DNA of 64,000 bases from Hyphomicrobiaceae bacterium. GTDB lineage: Bacteria > Pseudomonadota > Alphaproteobacteria > Rhizobiales > Hyphomicrobiaceae. Where the stretch lies: NCBI GenBank assembly GCA_021730785.1, contig JAKFWF010000024.1, forward strand, positions 62,001-126,000, written 5' to 3'. Both the position numbers and the translations under genes were made by a program. Below are positions 9,355 to 18,288 of the stretch, one piece after another. The notes beneath the pieces were generated by a model, which was not told the origin of the DNA, searched no databases, and saw nothing but the letters and a program-made list of their open reading frames with translations. Every line of letters starts with the position of its first letter. The stretch's first letter is position 1.

Positions 9355-9530
9355 TGCCGGGCGGGCGGTGGGGCTACATCGCAGTGCATGGCGGGCTGGC
9401 AGCCGTGTTCTTTTTCGTGCTGCAGCGCTTTGTGCTCAACCAGTCGATGGAAACGAGCCTGCTGTGGGGCGGATTGCTGGGCGCGGTTGCGGCCGGAATT
9501 GCCTGGTCGCAGGCGCAGCGCGGCGGGTAG
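9354..9530 (+). CDS. Small membrane protein coupled to nuoE
   Basis: 58 residues. Its ATG overlaps the nuoE stop (TGATG at 9352-9356), a strong sign of translational coupling. Two hydrophobic stretches (YIAVHGGLAAVFFFVLQRFVL and LLWGGLLGAVAAGIAWS) predict a two-helix inner-membrane protein. Small membrane ORFs at this position are common in alphaproteobacterial nuo operons but have no assigned job. A role near complex I is inferred only from position. Confidence 0.65.
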   Translation: MPGGRWGYIAVHGGLAAVFFFVLQRFVLNQSMETSLLWGGLLGAVAAGIAWSQAQRGG

Positions 9531-9540
9531 CAGGGACGTT

Positions 9541-9789
9541 TCAGTCGTCGTGTGGGTCGAATCCACAGGCACGCGTTTGAAACACCTTTGGGTCGCGTCG
9601 CTCGTGGCGGACCGCCACGATATCGACCTTGTCGTGTCGCGGAACATTGAGAACGCGATAGGGGAAACGCCTCAGCTGTGTGCGTCTGACATCCTTGTGC
9701 ACCAAACGGGCCTGCTAAGGTGCCTGGGCAATACGGGCAAATACCCGATTCGCCTCTGCCTCAGGCTGGACGATGATGTCTGCAGTCAA
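9541..9789 (-). pseudogene. Broken ParE/RelE-type toxin gene
   Basis: Downstream of the antitoxin and overlapping it by 4 bases (TTGA at 9789-9786), the frame starts TADIIVQPEAEANRV, meets an in-frame TAG at 9717-9715, and resumes with VRRTQLRRFPYRVL and VAVRHERRDPKVFQTR before a TGA at 9541. RRFPY and AVxHxxRDPxxW/FxxR are C-terminal hallmarks of ParE/RelE toxins. With 82 codons including the internal stop it is also about 15-20 residues short between the N-terminal helix and the strand region, so a deletion as well as a nonsense mutation is likely. The toxin is presumably dead. Confidence 0.75.
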
Positions 9790-10007
9790 CGCCTGCCCGT
9801 CATTCGGCAGCGAACTACATGCCATGGTGAACCGACCGATGCCCCGCTATCGAGCGCATCGACACGCCGATCGAGTTCTTGCAGTCGCGCGCTGGAAAGT
9901 TGTGCCGCATCTAATTCGGATTCTAGCGAATCCCGAAGCTGTCCCATCAACTTCAATCGATCAGCCGCCGGAAGCCGTCGCAGATTATCGGCGTCGATCA
10001 TTGACAT
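9786..10007 (-). CDS. Addiction-module antitoxin component
   Basis: 73 residues from the ATG at 10007 (MSMIDADNLRRLPAADRLKL). The pattern LPAADRLKLMGQLRDSLES, then LSSARLQELDRRVDALDSG and GSPWHVV, matches the short helical 'putative addiction module component' antitoxins that precede ParE/RelE toxins. It would bind and neutralise the toxin and repress its own promoter. The C-terminus is intact and overlaps the toxin remnant. The pair is inserted between nuoE and nuoF on the opposite strand. Confidence 0.75.
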   Translation of the reverse strand: MSMIDADNLRRLPAADRLKLMGQLRDSLESELDAAQLSSARLQELDRRVDALDSGASVGSPWHVVRCRMTGRR

Positions 10008-10156
10008 GTGCTTGGTATAGTATGGCGCCCTGAACTCGTCACGCATCGGCGATGCAGTTCCACAACCAGGGCCCGCGTCACAGTTGCCGCCTTGAGCCGT
10101 GGCGCCAGTGTGCTAGGACACCGGCGGACCAGTGATTGCGCCATGAAAGCCACCCC

Positions 10157-11440
10157 ATGCTCGCTGACAAAGACCGCATCTTTACCAACATCTACGGCTT
10201 CCAGGATGCGGGCCTTGCGAGTGCCCGCGCGCGGGGCACCTGGGAGCGCACGAAAGAGTTCATCGACAAGGGGCACGACTGGATCATCAACGAGGTCAAG
10301 GCGTCGGGCCTGCGCGGGCGCGGTGGTGCTGGCTTCCCGACCGGCCTCAAGTGGAGCTTCATGCCCAAGGCCGACACGCGGCCCTCCTACCTCGTGATCA
10401 ACGCCGACGAGAGCGAGCCCGGCTCCTGCAAGGACCGCGAGATCATGCGCCACGAACCGCATGTGTTGATCGAGGGCGCGCTGGTTGCCTGCTATGCCAT
10501 GCGGGCGCACGTCTGCTACATCTACCTGCGCGGCGAATACATTCGCGAGCGCGAACGCCTGCAGGCAGCCGTCGATGAAGCCTACGCCGCCCGGCTGATC
10601 GGCAAGGATAACATCCACGGCTGGGATCTCGAGGTGGTGTTGCATCACGGCGCCGGCGCCTACATCTGCGGCGAGGAAACCGCGATGCTCGAAAGCCTCG
10701 AAGGCAAGAAGGGCCAGCCGCGCCTCAAGCCGCCGTTCCCGGCCAACGTCGGCCTCTACGGTGCGCCGACCACCGTCAACAATGTTGAGAGCATCGCCGT
10801 GGTGCCAACCATCCTGCGGCGCGGCTCGGGCTGGTTTTCTGCCCTAGGCAAGCCGAACAACACCGGCACCAAGCTGTTCCAGATTTCCGGCCACGTGAAC
10901 CAGCCCTGCGTCGTCGAAGAGGAAATGGGAATCCCCCTTCGCGAACTCCTCGACCGGCACTGTGGCGGCGTGCGCGGCGGCTGGGATAACCTGCTGGCCG
11001 TCATCCCGGGTGGCTCGTCGATGCCGCTGCTGCCGGCCGCCCAGTGCCAGGATCTGACCCTCGATTTCGACACGCTGTCTAAGCTGAAGAGTGGCATGGG
11101 CACGGCCGCCATCATCGTGATGGATAAGTCGACCGACATCATCAAGGCATTCGCCCGCATCGCCTATTTCTACAAGCACGAGAGCTGCGGCCAGTGTACG
11201 CCATGCCGCGAAGGCACGGGCTGGATGTGGCGCGTGCTGGAGCGCATGGCCAAGGGCCAAGCGGAAAAACGCGAAATTGACTTGCTGTTTGACGTGACGA
11301 AGCAGATCGAAGGGCATACGATTTGTGCGCTGGGCGAGGCGGCCGCGTGGCCCGTGCAAGGGCTGATCCGCAACTTCCGCCACGTTATCGAAGAGCGCAT
11401 CGACCAGTATCAAGCGGCTCACAAGCGTGCTGCCGAATAA
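10157..11440 (+). CDS. nuoF: NADH-quinone oxidoreductase subunit F (51 kDa type)
   Basis: 427 residues from the ATG at 10157 ([14 protein letters not shown]). It shows the NADH/FMN-binding glycine-rich loop [19 protein letters not shown], the second site [19 protein letters not shown], and the N3 [4Fe-4S] motif [12 protein letters not shown] with the fourth Cys in [13 protein letters not shown]. It oxidises NADH and passes electrons through FMN into complex I, together with NuoE. It lies 626 bases after the small nuoE-linked ORF, a gap filled by the toxin-antitoxin remnant, so it may now need its own promoter. nuoG does not follow. Confidence 0.96.
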   Translation: MLADKDRIFTNIYGFQDAGLASARARGTWERTKEFIDKGHDWIINEVKASGLRGRGGAGFPTGLKWSFMPKADTRPSYLVINADESEPGSCKDREIMRHEPHVLIEGALVACYAMRAHVCYIYLRGEYIRERERLQAAVDEAYAARLIGKDNIHGWDLEVVLHHGAGAYICGEETAMLESLEGKKGQPRLKPPFPANVGLYGAPTTVNNVESIAVVPTILRRGSGWFSALGKPNNTGTKLFQISGHVNQPCVVEEEMGIPLRELLDRHCGGVRGGWDNLLAVIPGGSSMPLLPAAQCQDLTLDFDTLSKLKSGMGTAAIIVMDKSTDIIKAFARIAYFYKHESCGQCTPCREGTGWMWRVLERMAKGQAEKREIDLLFDVTKQIEGHTICALGEAAAWPVQGLIRNFRHVIEERIDQYQAAHKRAAE

Positions 11441-11485
11441 GACCAACAGTGTGAAACCAACAGGACGGACGGAGTTTCCCGACTA

Positions 11486-11848
11486 ATGAGCGGCTTCAAG
11501 ATTCCCAATTTCAACGATCGCTTGAGTAGCGCCCAGAAGGCCAAACAGGCGGCGCTGGAGAAGTTCAAGGCGAAGCCCGGCCCCGGCGATCCGGAGTTCG
11601 AGGCACGACAGGCGGAGCGCGTGCGCATCGAGGCTGAGCGTCAGGTGCGGCGGGAAACCGCCCGCCTGGAAAAACAACGGCTCGAAGTGGAGGCGGAAGC
11701 GAAACGTGTGGCGGACGAGCAGGCCCGCAAGGTGGCCGAGCAGGAAGCCTATGAGGCGCAGATTCGTGCCCAGGAAGAGCTTGAGGCCAAGCAGAAGGCC
11801 ATCCGCGATGCCCGCTATGCCGCCCGCAAGGCCGCCAAGAAGGGGTGA
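11486..11848 (+). CDS. Coiled-coil protein, DUF6481-like
   Basis: 120 residues, almost entirely charged and helical (Glu, Ala, Arg, Lys). It starts MSGFKIPNFNDRLSSAQKAK and ends ARYAARKAAKKG. The 'FKIPNFNDR...AKQAALEKFKAKPGPGDPEFEAR' layout is like the alphaproteobacterial DUF6481 family, known to me only as small cytosolic coiled-coil proteins of unknown role. It follows nuoF by 45 bases. Confidence 0.65.
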   Translation: MSGFKIPNFNDRLSSAQKAKQAALEKFKAKPGPGDPEFEARQAERVRIEAERQVRRETARLEKQRLEVEAEAKRVADEQARKVAEQEAYEAQIRAQEELEAKQKAIRDARYAARKAAKKG

Positions 11849-12196
11849 TGTGCGGCCGGCATCTGTTCGTCGCGCGGACGGGGTGGGGCGGCACCAGCGC
11901 TGATGCCATACCTATCGAACACGCGTGTCGCGCGTTGAAGCCACAGCGCTGAAGCGGTGTGGTTTTGCACGGTGCGCGTGTGATATCTGCAAATAAATTC
12001 TTCGGAGTTTTCTAATCGCGGGCTTTCATTCCAAGGCATTGCACGCAAATTTCCTGAAACTTGAGATAAATGCCAACGCCGTCGCCAAGTGGTGGTTAGG
12101 GCCGGCTTGCTATGGTCGCTGCGGCTAGTAGCAAGACCACGCTGATGATGCGGTGTGGAGCGTTCATTATTCTCCACCGATCAGGGGTCAGTACCG
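11849..12196. other. Intergenic region before the protease gene
   Basis: 348 bases without a convincing gene. It has a locally AT-richer stretch (about 11985-12075), likely to carry the promoter of the serralysin-like gene. I see no clear terminator for the preceding gene. A GTG at 12155 is in frame with the protease but would add 14 residues of no recognisable type. Confidence 0.4.
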
Positions 12197-14731
12197 ATGG
12201 ACATCCCCGCGAGCGCGGCGACCACCGCTGCGATCACGACGTTCGGCACCGCTGTCACGAGTACGATTGATTTCCTGGGCGATCATGACTGGTTCCGCGT
12301 CAATCTGGTGGCTGGCCAGAAATACGTCTTCACGCTCGACGGCACAACGTTGTCCGATCCGCTTTTGACGCTCTTCAACGCGTCAGGGGTACAATTGGCA
12401 ACGAACGACGATGTCGAACCCGGTTACAATCCCAATTCCCAGATCACCTTCACCGCAACGACGACGGGCACCCATTTCCTCGATGCGTCGCAATTTCAAA
12501 ATAATGATACCGGCAACTATCGGATCACGGCCTATCAGACGAGCGCTGCGCTGACGCTCGATCAAGTCGCCGATTATCTGGCGGTCGGCTCCTGGAATGG
12601 CAACGGCTATCAATTTTCGACGCCGACGATCACCTATAACCTGCAAGGTCTCACTGCAGCCCAACAGAACCTGGCCAGGGTCGCCCTGCAGTCCTGGGAT
12701 GACGTGGGCGGTTTCAATTTCGTGCAAACTACCGGCGCGGCGCAGATCACGTTCGCCAACTCCGGGTCCAACGACGCCTACGCGACCGCCAACGGCTCGT
12801 CCGCACAGATTGTGATTTCCTCGGACTGGAACGGCGGCCGGACCGGGCTCAACAGTTATACGCTGCAAACCTACATTCACGAGATCGGCCACGCGCTGGG
12901 TCTCGGCCACGCCGGTCCCTATAACGGCTCAGCCACTTTCGGCGTCGATAACCTGTATGCGAACGACAGCTGGGCCGTATCGATCCAGTCATACTTCGCG
13001 CAGAATGAAGCAGGAACCGGATCGTTCGATTACGTGCTCTCGCCGCAGTTGGCCGATATCATTGCTATCGGCAATCTCTACGGCCTGTCGACCACGACGC
13101 GCACCGGTGACACGGTGTACGGATTCAATTCGAATATCAACACCGCAACGGTTGGTGGACTGATCTACCATTTCGACGATGCGATCTACGGCGGAAGTGC
13201 ACCCGCCCTCACGCTGTTCGACAACGGCGGCATCGATACGCTCGACCTGTCGGGCTATGGCGCCAACCAGCGCATCGATTTGAACGAAACGGCGCAGTCG
13301 GACGTCGGCGGCCAGACTAACAACATTTCGATCGCCCGCGGCAGCATCATCGAGAATGCCGTTGGCGGCAGCGGCGCCGACCGCATCACCGGCAATGCCG
13401 CGGCCAACGCGCTGACCGGGGGCGCCGGCAATGACACGCTGATCGGTGGGGGTGGGGGCGACGTGCTGTTTGGCAGTGCCGGCGCCGATAGCCTGGTTGG
13501 AGGCGCTGGCGACGATATCTACTACGTGGACAGTGCCGGAGATGTTGTTTCCGAAGCTTTGGAGTCGGGCACGGACTCCATCTACAGTTCTGTGAGCTAT
13601 ACGATATCTGCGAACGCTGAGCAGCTCTTGGCGATTGGTTCGGCAGCCGGGCTTGTACTTACGGGCAATAATACCGCTAACGTTCTCTACGGCAGTCTCC
13701 ATATTGGCGGCGTATCACTAATAGGAAACGGTGGCGATGACATATTTTATGGTTCGAATTATGCCGACAACATAAATGGCGGAGATGATAACGATATTTT
13801 GCAAGCATTTTACTCAACCGATGGCGAGGATACCTTGACGGGTGGCGCTGGCAACGATGTTTATTATATCTTTGAACAGGGTGACGTCGTTGTAGAGAGT
13901 GCGAATGGTGGGTTCGATACGATCTATGCGCAAGCCGATGTCGTCTTGTCCGACAATGTCGAGCAGGTGGTGCTGTATGGTGACGGCAGCACTGTCACAG
14001 GGAACGGCGGCAACAACAACCTGTTTGGCAACAATTCGACCAACAGCGTGACGCTGAGCGGTGGAGATGGAGACGACTGGTTGGTGGGTTCAAATCAAGC
14101 CGATACCTTGAACGGTGGAACTGGCAACGATATCATCCAGGGACTCGACGGTGCAAATCAGCTGGTCGGCGGTGCGGGTAATGATCAGTATTACTCAACT
14201 TCCGTTTCGGACATTATCCTCGAAGGAGCTGGCGAGGGATTTGAGACTCTCTATGCGAATTATAATGTTGCGATTTTGTCCGATAACGTCGAGCAACTGC
14301 TGGTGTACGGCGGCGTCACCAGCGCCGGCGGCAATGGAAGTGACAACACGATCTTTGGCAACAACAATTCGGTCGGCCTGACGCTCGATGGCGCGGCGGG
14401 GGCGGACGTTCTCTATGGTTCAACCTTTGCCGATCTCATCATCGGGGGCGCAGGCAACGATACGCTGATCGGCTTCGGCGGGGCGGATCGCTTCGGCTAC
14501 GTGGCCGGAAACTCAGGCGCCGATACGATCGTCGATTTCGTGCGTGGAGTCGACCATATCGATATCGTCGGGCTTGGCTACAGCGCCGCCTCGATCGGTG
14601 GTGCAATACAAGTTGGTGGTGGCCCTGCAGGGCTCGTTTCCTTCACCGGCGGCGCCCTGTCGGGCACGACGATCACGCTTCTGAACGTGGATGGGGCGAG
14701 CATTACCGCAAGCGACTTCTTGTTCGCCTGA
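12197..14731 (+). CDS. Serralysin-like zinc metalloprotease with RTX repeats
   Basis: 844 residues from the ATG at 12197. Order: an N-terminal PPC-like beta domain (about 15-115; DHDWFRVNLVAGQKYVFTLDG, then GTHFLDASQF), an M10B catalytic domain with HEIGHALGLGH (about 228-238) and a degenerate Met-turn SIQSYF, then TTTRTGDTVYGFNSN, then several blocks of GGxGxDxLxG calcium-binding RTX repeats, and a C-terminus ending in DFLFA. There is no N-terminal signal peptide. RTX repeats with a hydrophobic C-terminus point to type I secretion. No T1SS genes are nearby. The Met-turn has Gln where serralysins have Met (S-V-M-S-Y), which deserves checking for activity. Confidence 0.88.
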   Translation: MDIPASAATTAAITTFGTAVTSTIDFLGDHDWFRVNLVAGQKYVFTLDGTTLSDPLLTLFNASGVQLATNDDVEPGYNPNSQITFTATTTGTHFLDASQFQNNDTGNYRITAYQTSAALTLDQVADYLAVGSWNGNGYQFSTPTITYNLQGLTAAQQNLARVALQSWDDVGGFNFVQTTGAAQITFANSGSNDAYATANGSSAQIVISSDWNGGRTGLNSYTLQTYIHEIGHALGLGHAGPYNGSATFGVDNLYANDSWAVSIQSYFAQNEAGTGSFDYVLSPQLADIIAIGNLYGLSTTTRTGDTVYGFNSNINTATVGGLIYHFDDAIYGGSAPALTLFDNGGIDTLDLSGYGANQRIDLNETAQSDVGGQTNNISIARGSIIENAVGGSGADRITGNAAANALTGGAGNDTLIGGGGGDVLFGSAGADSLVGGAGDDIYYVDSAGDVVSEALESGTDSIYSSVSYTISANAEQLLAIGSAAGLVLTGNNTANVLYGSLHIGGVSLIGNGGDDIFYGSNYADNINGGDDNDILQAFYSTDGEDTLTGGAGNDVYYIFEQGDVVVESANGGFDTIYAQADVVLSDNVEQVVLYGDGSTVTGNGGNNNLFGNNSTNSVTLSGGDGDDWLVGSNQADTLNGGTGNDIIQGLDGANQLVGGAGNDQYYSTSVSDIILEGAGEGFETLYANYNVAILSDNVEQLLVYGGVTSAGGNGSDNTIFGNNNSVGLTLDGAAGADVLYGSTFADLIIGGAGNDTLIGFGGADRFGYVAGNSGADTIVDFVRGVDHIDIVGLGYSAASIGGAIQVGGGPAGLVSFTGGALSGTTITLLNVDGASITASDFLFA

Positions 14732-14788
14732 TCCAGTTGGTCGCCGCCCGAGCTTCCCTCGCCTGTGCGGCCGCCTTACGATGCGGCC

Positions 14789-16102
14789 ATGACAAATCTG
14801 TTCGAAGCAGCCGGCATGGGGGCGGACGCGGCTCGCCCGCTGGCGGATCGGCTGCGCCCGCGGCGTCTGGCCGACGTGACCGGTCAAGCCCAGATCGTCG
14901 GGCCGGACGGCTCGCTCACGCGCATGCTGGCGGCCGGCCGGCTGCAATCCATGATCCTGTGGGGGCCACCTGGCTGCGGCAAGACCACGGTGGCCCGGCT
15001 GCTGGCCCGGGAAACCGCGCTCGAGTTCGAGCAGATGTCGGCGATCTTTTCCGGCGTCGCCGAGCTGCGCAAGGCATTCGATCGGGCCAAAGCGCGTCGC
15101 GAAACCGGCCGTGGCACGCTGCTGTTCATCGATGAGATCCATCGCTTCAACCGCGCGCAGCAGGACAGTTTTCTCCCCCACATGGAGGACGGCACGATCA
15201 CGCTGGTCGGCGCCACCACCGAGAACCCGAGTTTCGAGTTGAACGCTGCCCTCCTGTCGCGGGCCGCCGTCCTGGTGTTTAACCGCCACGACGATGCGGC
15301 GCTCGAAGAGTTGCTCGCCCGCGCCGAACGCGAGGAGCAGCGGCCGCTGCCGCTCGCGCCCGATGGCCGTGCCGCGCTGAAGGCCATGGCCGATGGCGAC
15401 GGCCGCAGCGTTCTCAACCTCGCCGAGGAGGTGTTCGCCACGGTGAAAGCGGGTGCGACGCCGCTCGGCCGCGATGCGCTCGCCAAGCTGGTGCAGCGCC
15501 GCGCGCCCCTCTACGACAAGGGCGGCGAGGGGCACTACAACCTGATCAGCGCCCTGCACAAGTCCGTGCGCGGCTCCGATCCCGATGCTGCCCTCTACTA
15601 TCTGGCGCGCATGCTCGATGGCGGTGAAAACCGCCTGTTCATCGCCCGTCGCCTCGTGCGCATGGCGGTCGAGGACATCGGGTTGGCCGATCCGCAGGCC
15701 CTCGCACAGGCACTCGCCGCCAAGGACGCCTTCGATTTCCTGGGTTCGCCAGAGGGCGAATTGGCGCTCGCCCAGGCGACGATTTATCTCGCGACCGCGC
15801 CGAAATCGAACGCGGCCTATGTGGCCTACAAGCGGGCGCTGAAGCTCGCGCAATCGCACGGTTCGCTGCCCCCACCGAAGATCATTCTCAATGCGCCGAC
15901 GAAGCTCATGGAAGACGAAGGCTATGGCGACGGCTATGCCTACGATCATGATCAGCCGGACGGGTTTTCCGGCCAGAACTATTTCCCCGATGGCATGCCG
16001 CGACCCGAACTCTATGCGCCCCCTGAGCGCGGCTTCGAGCGCGAAATCCGCAAGCGCCTCGACTATTGGGCAGGCCTGCGCAAGAAGCGCGGCGCGGGGT
16101 GA
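14789..16102 (+). CDS. rarA: Replication-associated recombination protein A (RarA/MgsA)
   Basis: 437 residues. It is a AAA+ ATPase with Walker A GPPGCGKTT, Walker B LLFIDEIHRFNRAQQD, sensor 1 GATTENPSFELNAALLSR, and the RarA C-terminal tetramerisation region (HYNLISALHKSVRGSDPDAALYYLARML). It acts at stalled replication forks as a clamp-loader-like helicase. The chosen ATG at 14789 follows an upstream in-frame alternative at 14765 that would add 8 unconserved residues. It starts 57 bases after the protease gene. Confidence 0.95.
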   Translation: MTNLFEAAGMGADAARPLADRLRPRRLADVTGQAQIVGPDGSLTRMLAAGRLQSMILWGPPGCGKTTVARLLARETALEFEQMSAIFSGVAELRKAFDRAKARRETGRGTLLFIDEIHRFNRAQQDSFLPHMEDGTITLVGATTENPSFELNAALLSRAAVLVFNRHDDAALEELLARAEREEQRPLPLAPDGRAALKAMADGDGRSVLNLAEEVFATVKAGATPLGRDALAKLVQRRAPLYDKGGEGHYNLISALHKSVRGSDPDAALYYLARMLDGGENRLFIARRLVRMAVEDIGLADPQALAQALAAKDAFDFLGSPEGELALAQATIYLATAPKSNAAYVAYKRALKLAQSHGSLPPPKIILNAPTKLMEDEGYGDGYAYDHDQPDGFSGQNYFPDGMPRPELYAPPERGFEREIRKRLDYWAGLRKKRGAG

Positions 16103-16219
16103 GGAGTGGGGGCTCAGGTCAATAAGGCGTCCTCGATGCTGTGGACGGCCACACATCCGGCATAGTTGGGCTGCCGAGTGAGGAGCGTGCGTCCCGCTGG
16201 CCAAGCTTGAGAGTTCCCG

Positions 16220-17263
16220 ATGGCCGCTGCCCGATCCATATTGTGCGCTACTGCCGCCTGCGTGCTCGCGATTTGTGCTGCCCAGGCGCGGGCGCAGACC
16301 TGCCTGCAGCCGCCCGGAACCGGGGGCTTCGCCTTCACCGGCCTGTATCCCGCGATCGAGAACAAGCTGCCCCTGTCGTCGTTCCGCAAGGGGCAGGTGG
16401 TCGAGATCGATCCCCTTGCCTTGCCGGCCGACGAGGTGCGGGGCTACATCAAGGCAATCCAAAACCTCGGTGCCAGGGTCAGCGTCTATCTGGTCGGCGG
16501 CCACTGCGACAAAGGCCCGGACTGCGACGCGCTGGCCGGCAAAGTGAAACTCGGCACCACCGGCAGCTGGAGCATCGACAAAAGCGAAAGCCGCATCCTC
16601 GACATCACCCACAAGGCGGTGAAAGAGCGGCTCGCGCGCGGCATCGTCAACGCCTTCCTGCTGGGCGCGAACTACATCCGCATCGACAACCTGCATCATC
16701 CCTCGGGCGCTGCAGGCCCGCGCACGGGCGCGCAGATGCGCGAGCTCTTCGATCTCGTGCACGAGATCGAAGATCAGATGCGGGCCGACGGCAGTATTGG
16801 CCGCGACACGGTGACGGGCGTCATCGCGCACAACAATCTCGTGGTCTGGGAGGAGCTGATCAATGCCGGCGCGCTGCGTCGTCCGCCGGCGTTCCTGACG
16901 TCGGAGCGCACGTCGCAGGTGGTGCCGGGTGAGCGCTGGCAGGGGGATGCGCGGTTGAAGGCCGGCGACTTGGCACCGACCGACGTGCCGGAAATCGAAG
17001 CCGGCCGGCGGATCGCGTTGAAACTGGGCGTGCCCTATACGATCGTCGAGTTCCGCAAGATGCATGACCTTGCCAACCGCGATAAAGTCTTTGCCCTGCC
17101 GCAGTCTTACGTGGAGGCGGCAGCCCTGCTGCCGGGCGTCACCGAGGTGATCGTGATGCCGCGCGAGAATAACTATGTGGGGCGGGGCGAGATCCTGGCG
17201 GGCAGCGGGCCGAGGCTGATGGCCGCCAAACCGGTTCTTGGCCGCGCTGGGCCATGCAGTTGA
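16220..17263 (+). CDS. Exported protein of unknown function, possible TIM-barrel hydrolase
   Basis: 347 residues with a signal peptide (ILCATAACVLAICAAQARA, cleavage before QTC). Segments such as KAIQNLGARVSVYLVGGHCD, ANYIRIDNLHHPSG and TVTGVIAHNNLVVW look like successive beta strands ending in polar residues. This resembles the layout of GH114-type endo-alpha-1,4-polygalactosaminidase barrels, but I cannot confirm the family. Six or so cysteines suggest disulphides. It is monocistronic between rarA and the tRNA. Confidence 0.5.
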   Translation: MAAARSILCATAACVLAICAAQARAQTCLQPPGTGGFAFTGLYPAIENKLPLSSFRKGQVVEIDPLALPADEVRGYIKAIQNLGARVSVYLVGGHCDKGPDCDALAGKVKLGTTGSWSIDKSESRILDITHKAVKERLARGIVNAFLLGANYIRIDNLHHPSGAAGPRTGAQMRELFDLVHEIEDQMRADGSIGRDTVTGVIAHNNLVVWEELINAGALRRPPAFLTSERTSQVVPGERWQGDARLKAGDLAPTDVPEIEAGRRIALKLGVPYTIVEFRKMHDLANRDKVFALPQSYVEAAALLPGVTEVIVMPRENNYVGRGEILAGSGPRLMAAKPVLGRAGPCS

Positions 17264-17365
17264 GGGCAAGGTTCACGGCCAGCCGTCGTTGCGGGTGCCT
17301 CGACCGGCTGCCGATGTTACAGCTCGGCAAGCGGCCGCAGAGCGTGCTATAGCCGACGTCGCGCA

Positions 17366-17442
17366 GGCTCCGTAGCTCAGCTGGATAGAGCACTCGCCTT
17401 CTAAGCGAGATGTCGCAGGTTCGAGCCCTGCCGGAGTCGCCA
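17366..17442 (+). tRNA. tRNA-Arg (anticodon TCT)
   Basis: 77 bases including an encoded CCA. The acceptor stem GGCTCCG pairs with CGGAGTC (one G-T pair), with discriminator G. The D-arm carries AGCTCAGCTGGATAGAGC; the anticodon stem CTCGC/GCGAG encloses the loop CTTCTAA, giving anticodon TCT for AGA codons. The T-arm GCAGG-TTCGAGC-CCTGC is canonical. No integrase or attachment-site duplication is visible next to it. Confidence 0.96.
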
Positions 17443-17481
17443 GCGCCGATCCGTTCGTTGGCCGCACGCTCGGCTGCGGCT

Positions 17482-18288
17482 CTAATCGACCATTGTTCCC
17501 AGTGACGAGTGATAGTCCCGCGGCCGGGGTCTGGGGCCGGTCGTGCCGGCCTCCATCTCGCTCCGCTTTGCGCGCGGCAAGGTGCGGGCGAGGCGCCAGA
17601 ACGTGGTGCCGATGATCCAGGCGGCGCGGACGGCAATGCGCAGATCGCCCGAGACCTTTGAAACGCCGCCCTGGCGCTTGCGTTGCCCGACTGGGATTTC
17701 CACGACACGCAGGCCGCGTGCCGCCACCCGCATCTGCATTTCGAGGTTCCAGCCGAACGTCGCCTCCTGCATGCCGAGCCCAGCGAGCGTGTCACGGCGC
17801 AGCGCCCGGAACGGCGACATGTCGGTGAAGCGGGTGCGATAGAACAGCAAGATCAGCAGGCCTGCGAGGTGCCCGGCCACCACTTGCGCCAGCCCGAGGC
17901 TGCCGGGTTCCCGCTCGCCCCGCAGCCGTGTCCCCTGTGCATAGTCGGCCGCGCCCTCGATGATGGGCGCGAGTACCTGTGGCACCAGGTCCGTGCGGTC
18001 GGTGCCATCGCCGTCGAAGAACAGTACGACCTCGATGTCGTCGGGCAGCGCCTCGATGCCGGTCATCAGGGCGCGGCCATAGCCCCGGCGCGCCTCCACC
18101 AGCACGGTTGCGCCGGCAGACCGCGCGTTGCGGGCCGTGGCATCGCTCGATTGGCCGTCGACGACGATGACGAGGTCGGCGCCGTTGGCCTTGAGGCCCG
18201 TGACGACGCCGCCGATTGCATCCGCCTCGTTCAGCACCGGCACGATTGCCGCGACACGCGGGCGCAGCGCTGAAATTACAGGCTCCAT
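17482..18288 (-). CDS. Family 2 glycosyltransferase (dolichyl-phosphate-mannose/glucose synthase-like)
   Basis: 268 residues, GT-A fold. It has VAAIVPVLNEADAIGGVV (nucleotide-binding start), VVDGQSSDATA, and the metal-binding DGDGTDRTD. The later EATFGWNLEMQMR and RKRQGGVSKVSGD are typical of polyprenyl-phosphate glycosyltransferases. No transmembrane pair is evident at the C-terminus. It likely transfers a sugar from NDP- or GDP-sugar to polyprenyl phosphate, which could feed the GT87-type enzyme in the same operon. Its first 13 bases overlap the end of the radical SAM gene; it is last in the four-gene operon. Confidence 0.82.
   Translation of the reverse strand: MEPVISALRPRVAAIVPVLNEADAIGGVVTGLKANGADLVIVVDGQSSDATARNARSAGATVLVEARRGYGRALMTGIEALPDDIEVVLFFDGDGTDRTDLVPQVLAPIIEGAADYAQGTRLRGEREPGSLGLAQVVAGHLAGLLILLFYRTRFTDMSPFRALRRDTLAGLGMQEATFGWNLEMQMRVAARGLRVVEIPVGQRKRQGGVSKVSGDLRIAVRAAWIIGTTFWRLARTLPRAKRSEMEAGTTGPRPRPRDYHSSLGTMVD

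Noticed and set aside
14513-17269. A very long open frame on the minus strand opposite the protease, rarA and the exported protein
   Set aside because: High GC content opens antisense frames; the product has no recognisable domain and is fully covered by conserved plus-strand genes.
17366-17442. tRNA-Arg as an integration site for an island
   Set aside because: No integrase, no duplicated tRNA end and no phage genes are visible on either side.
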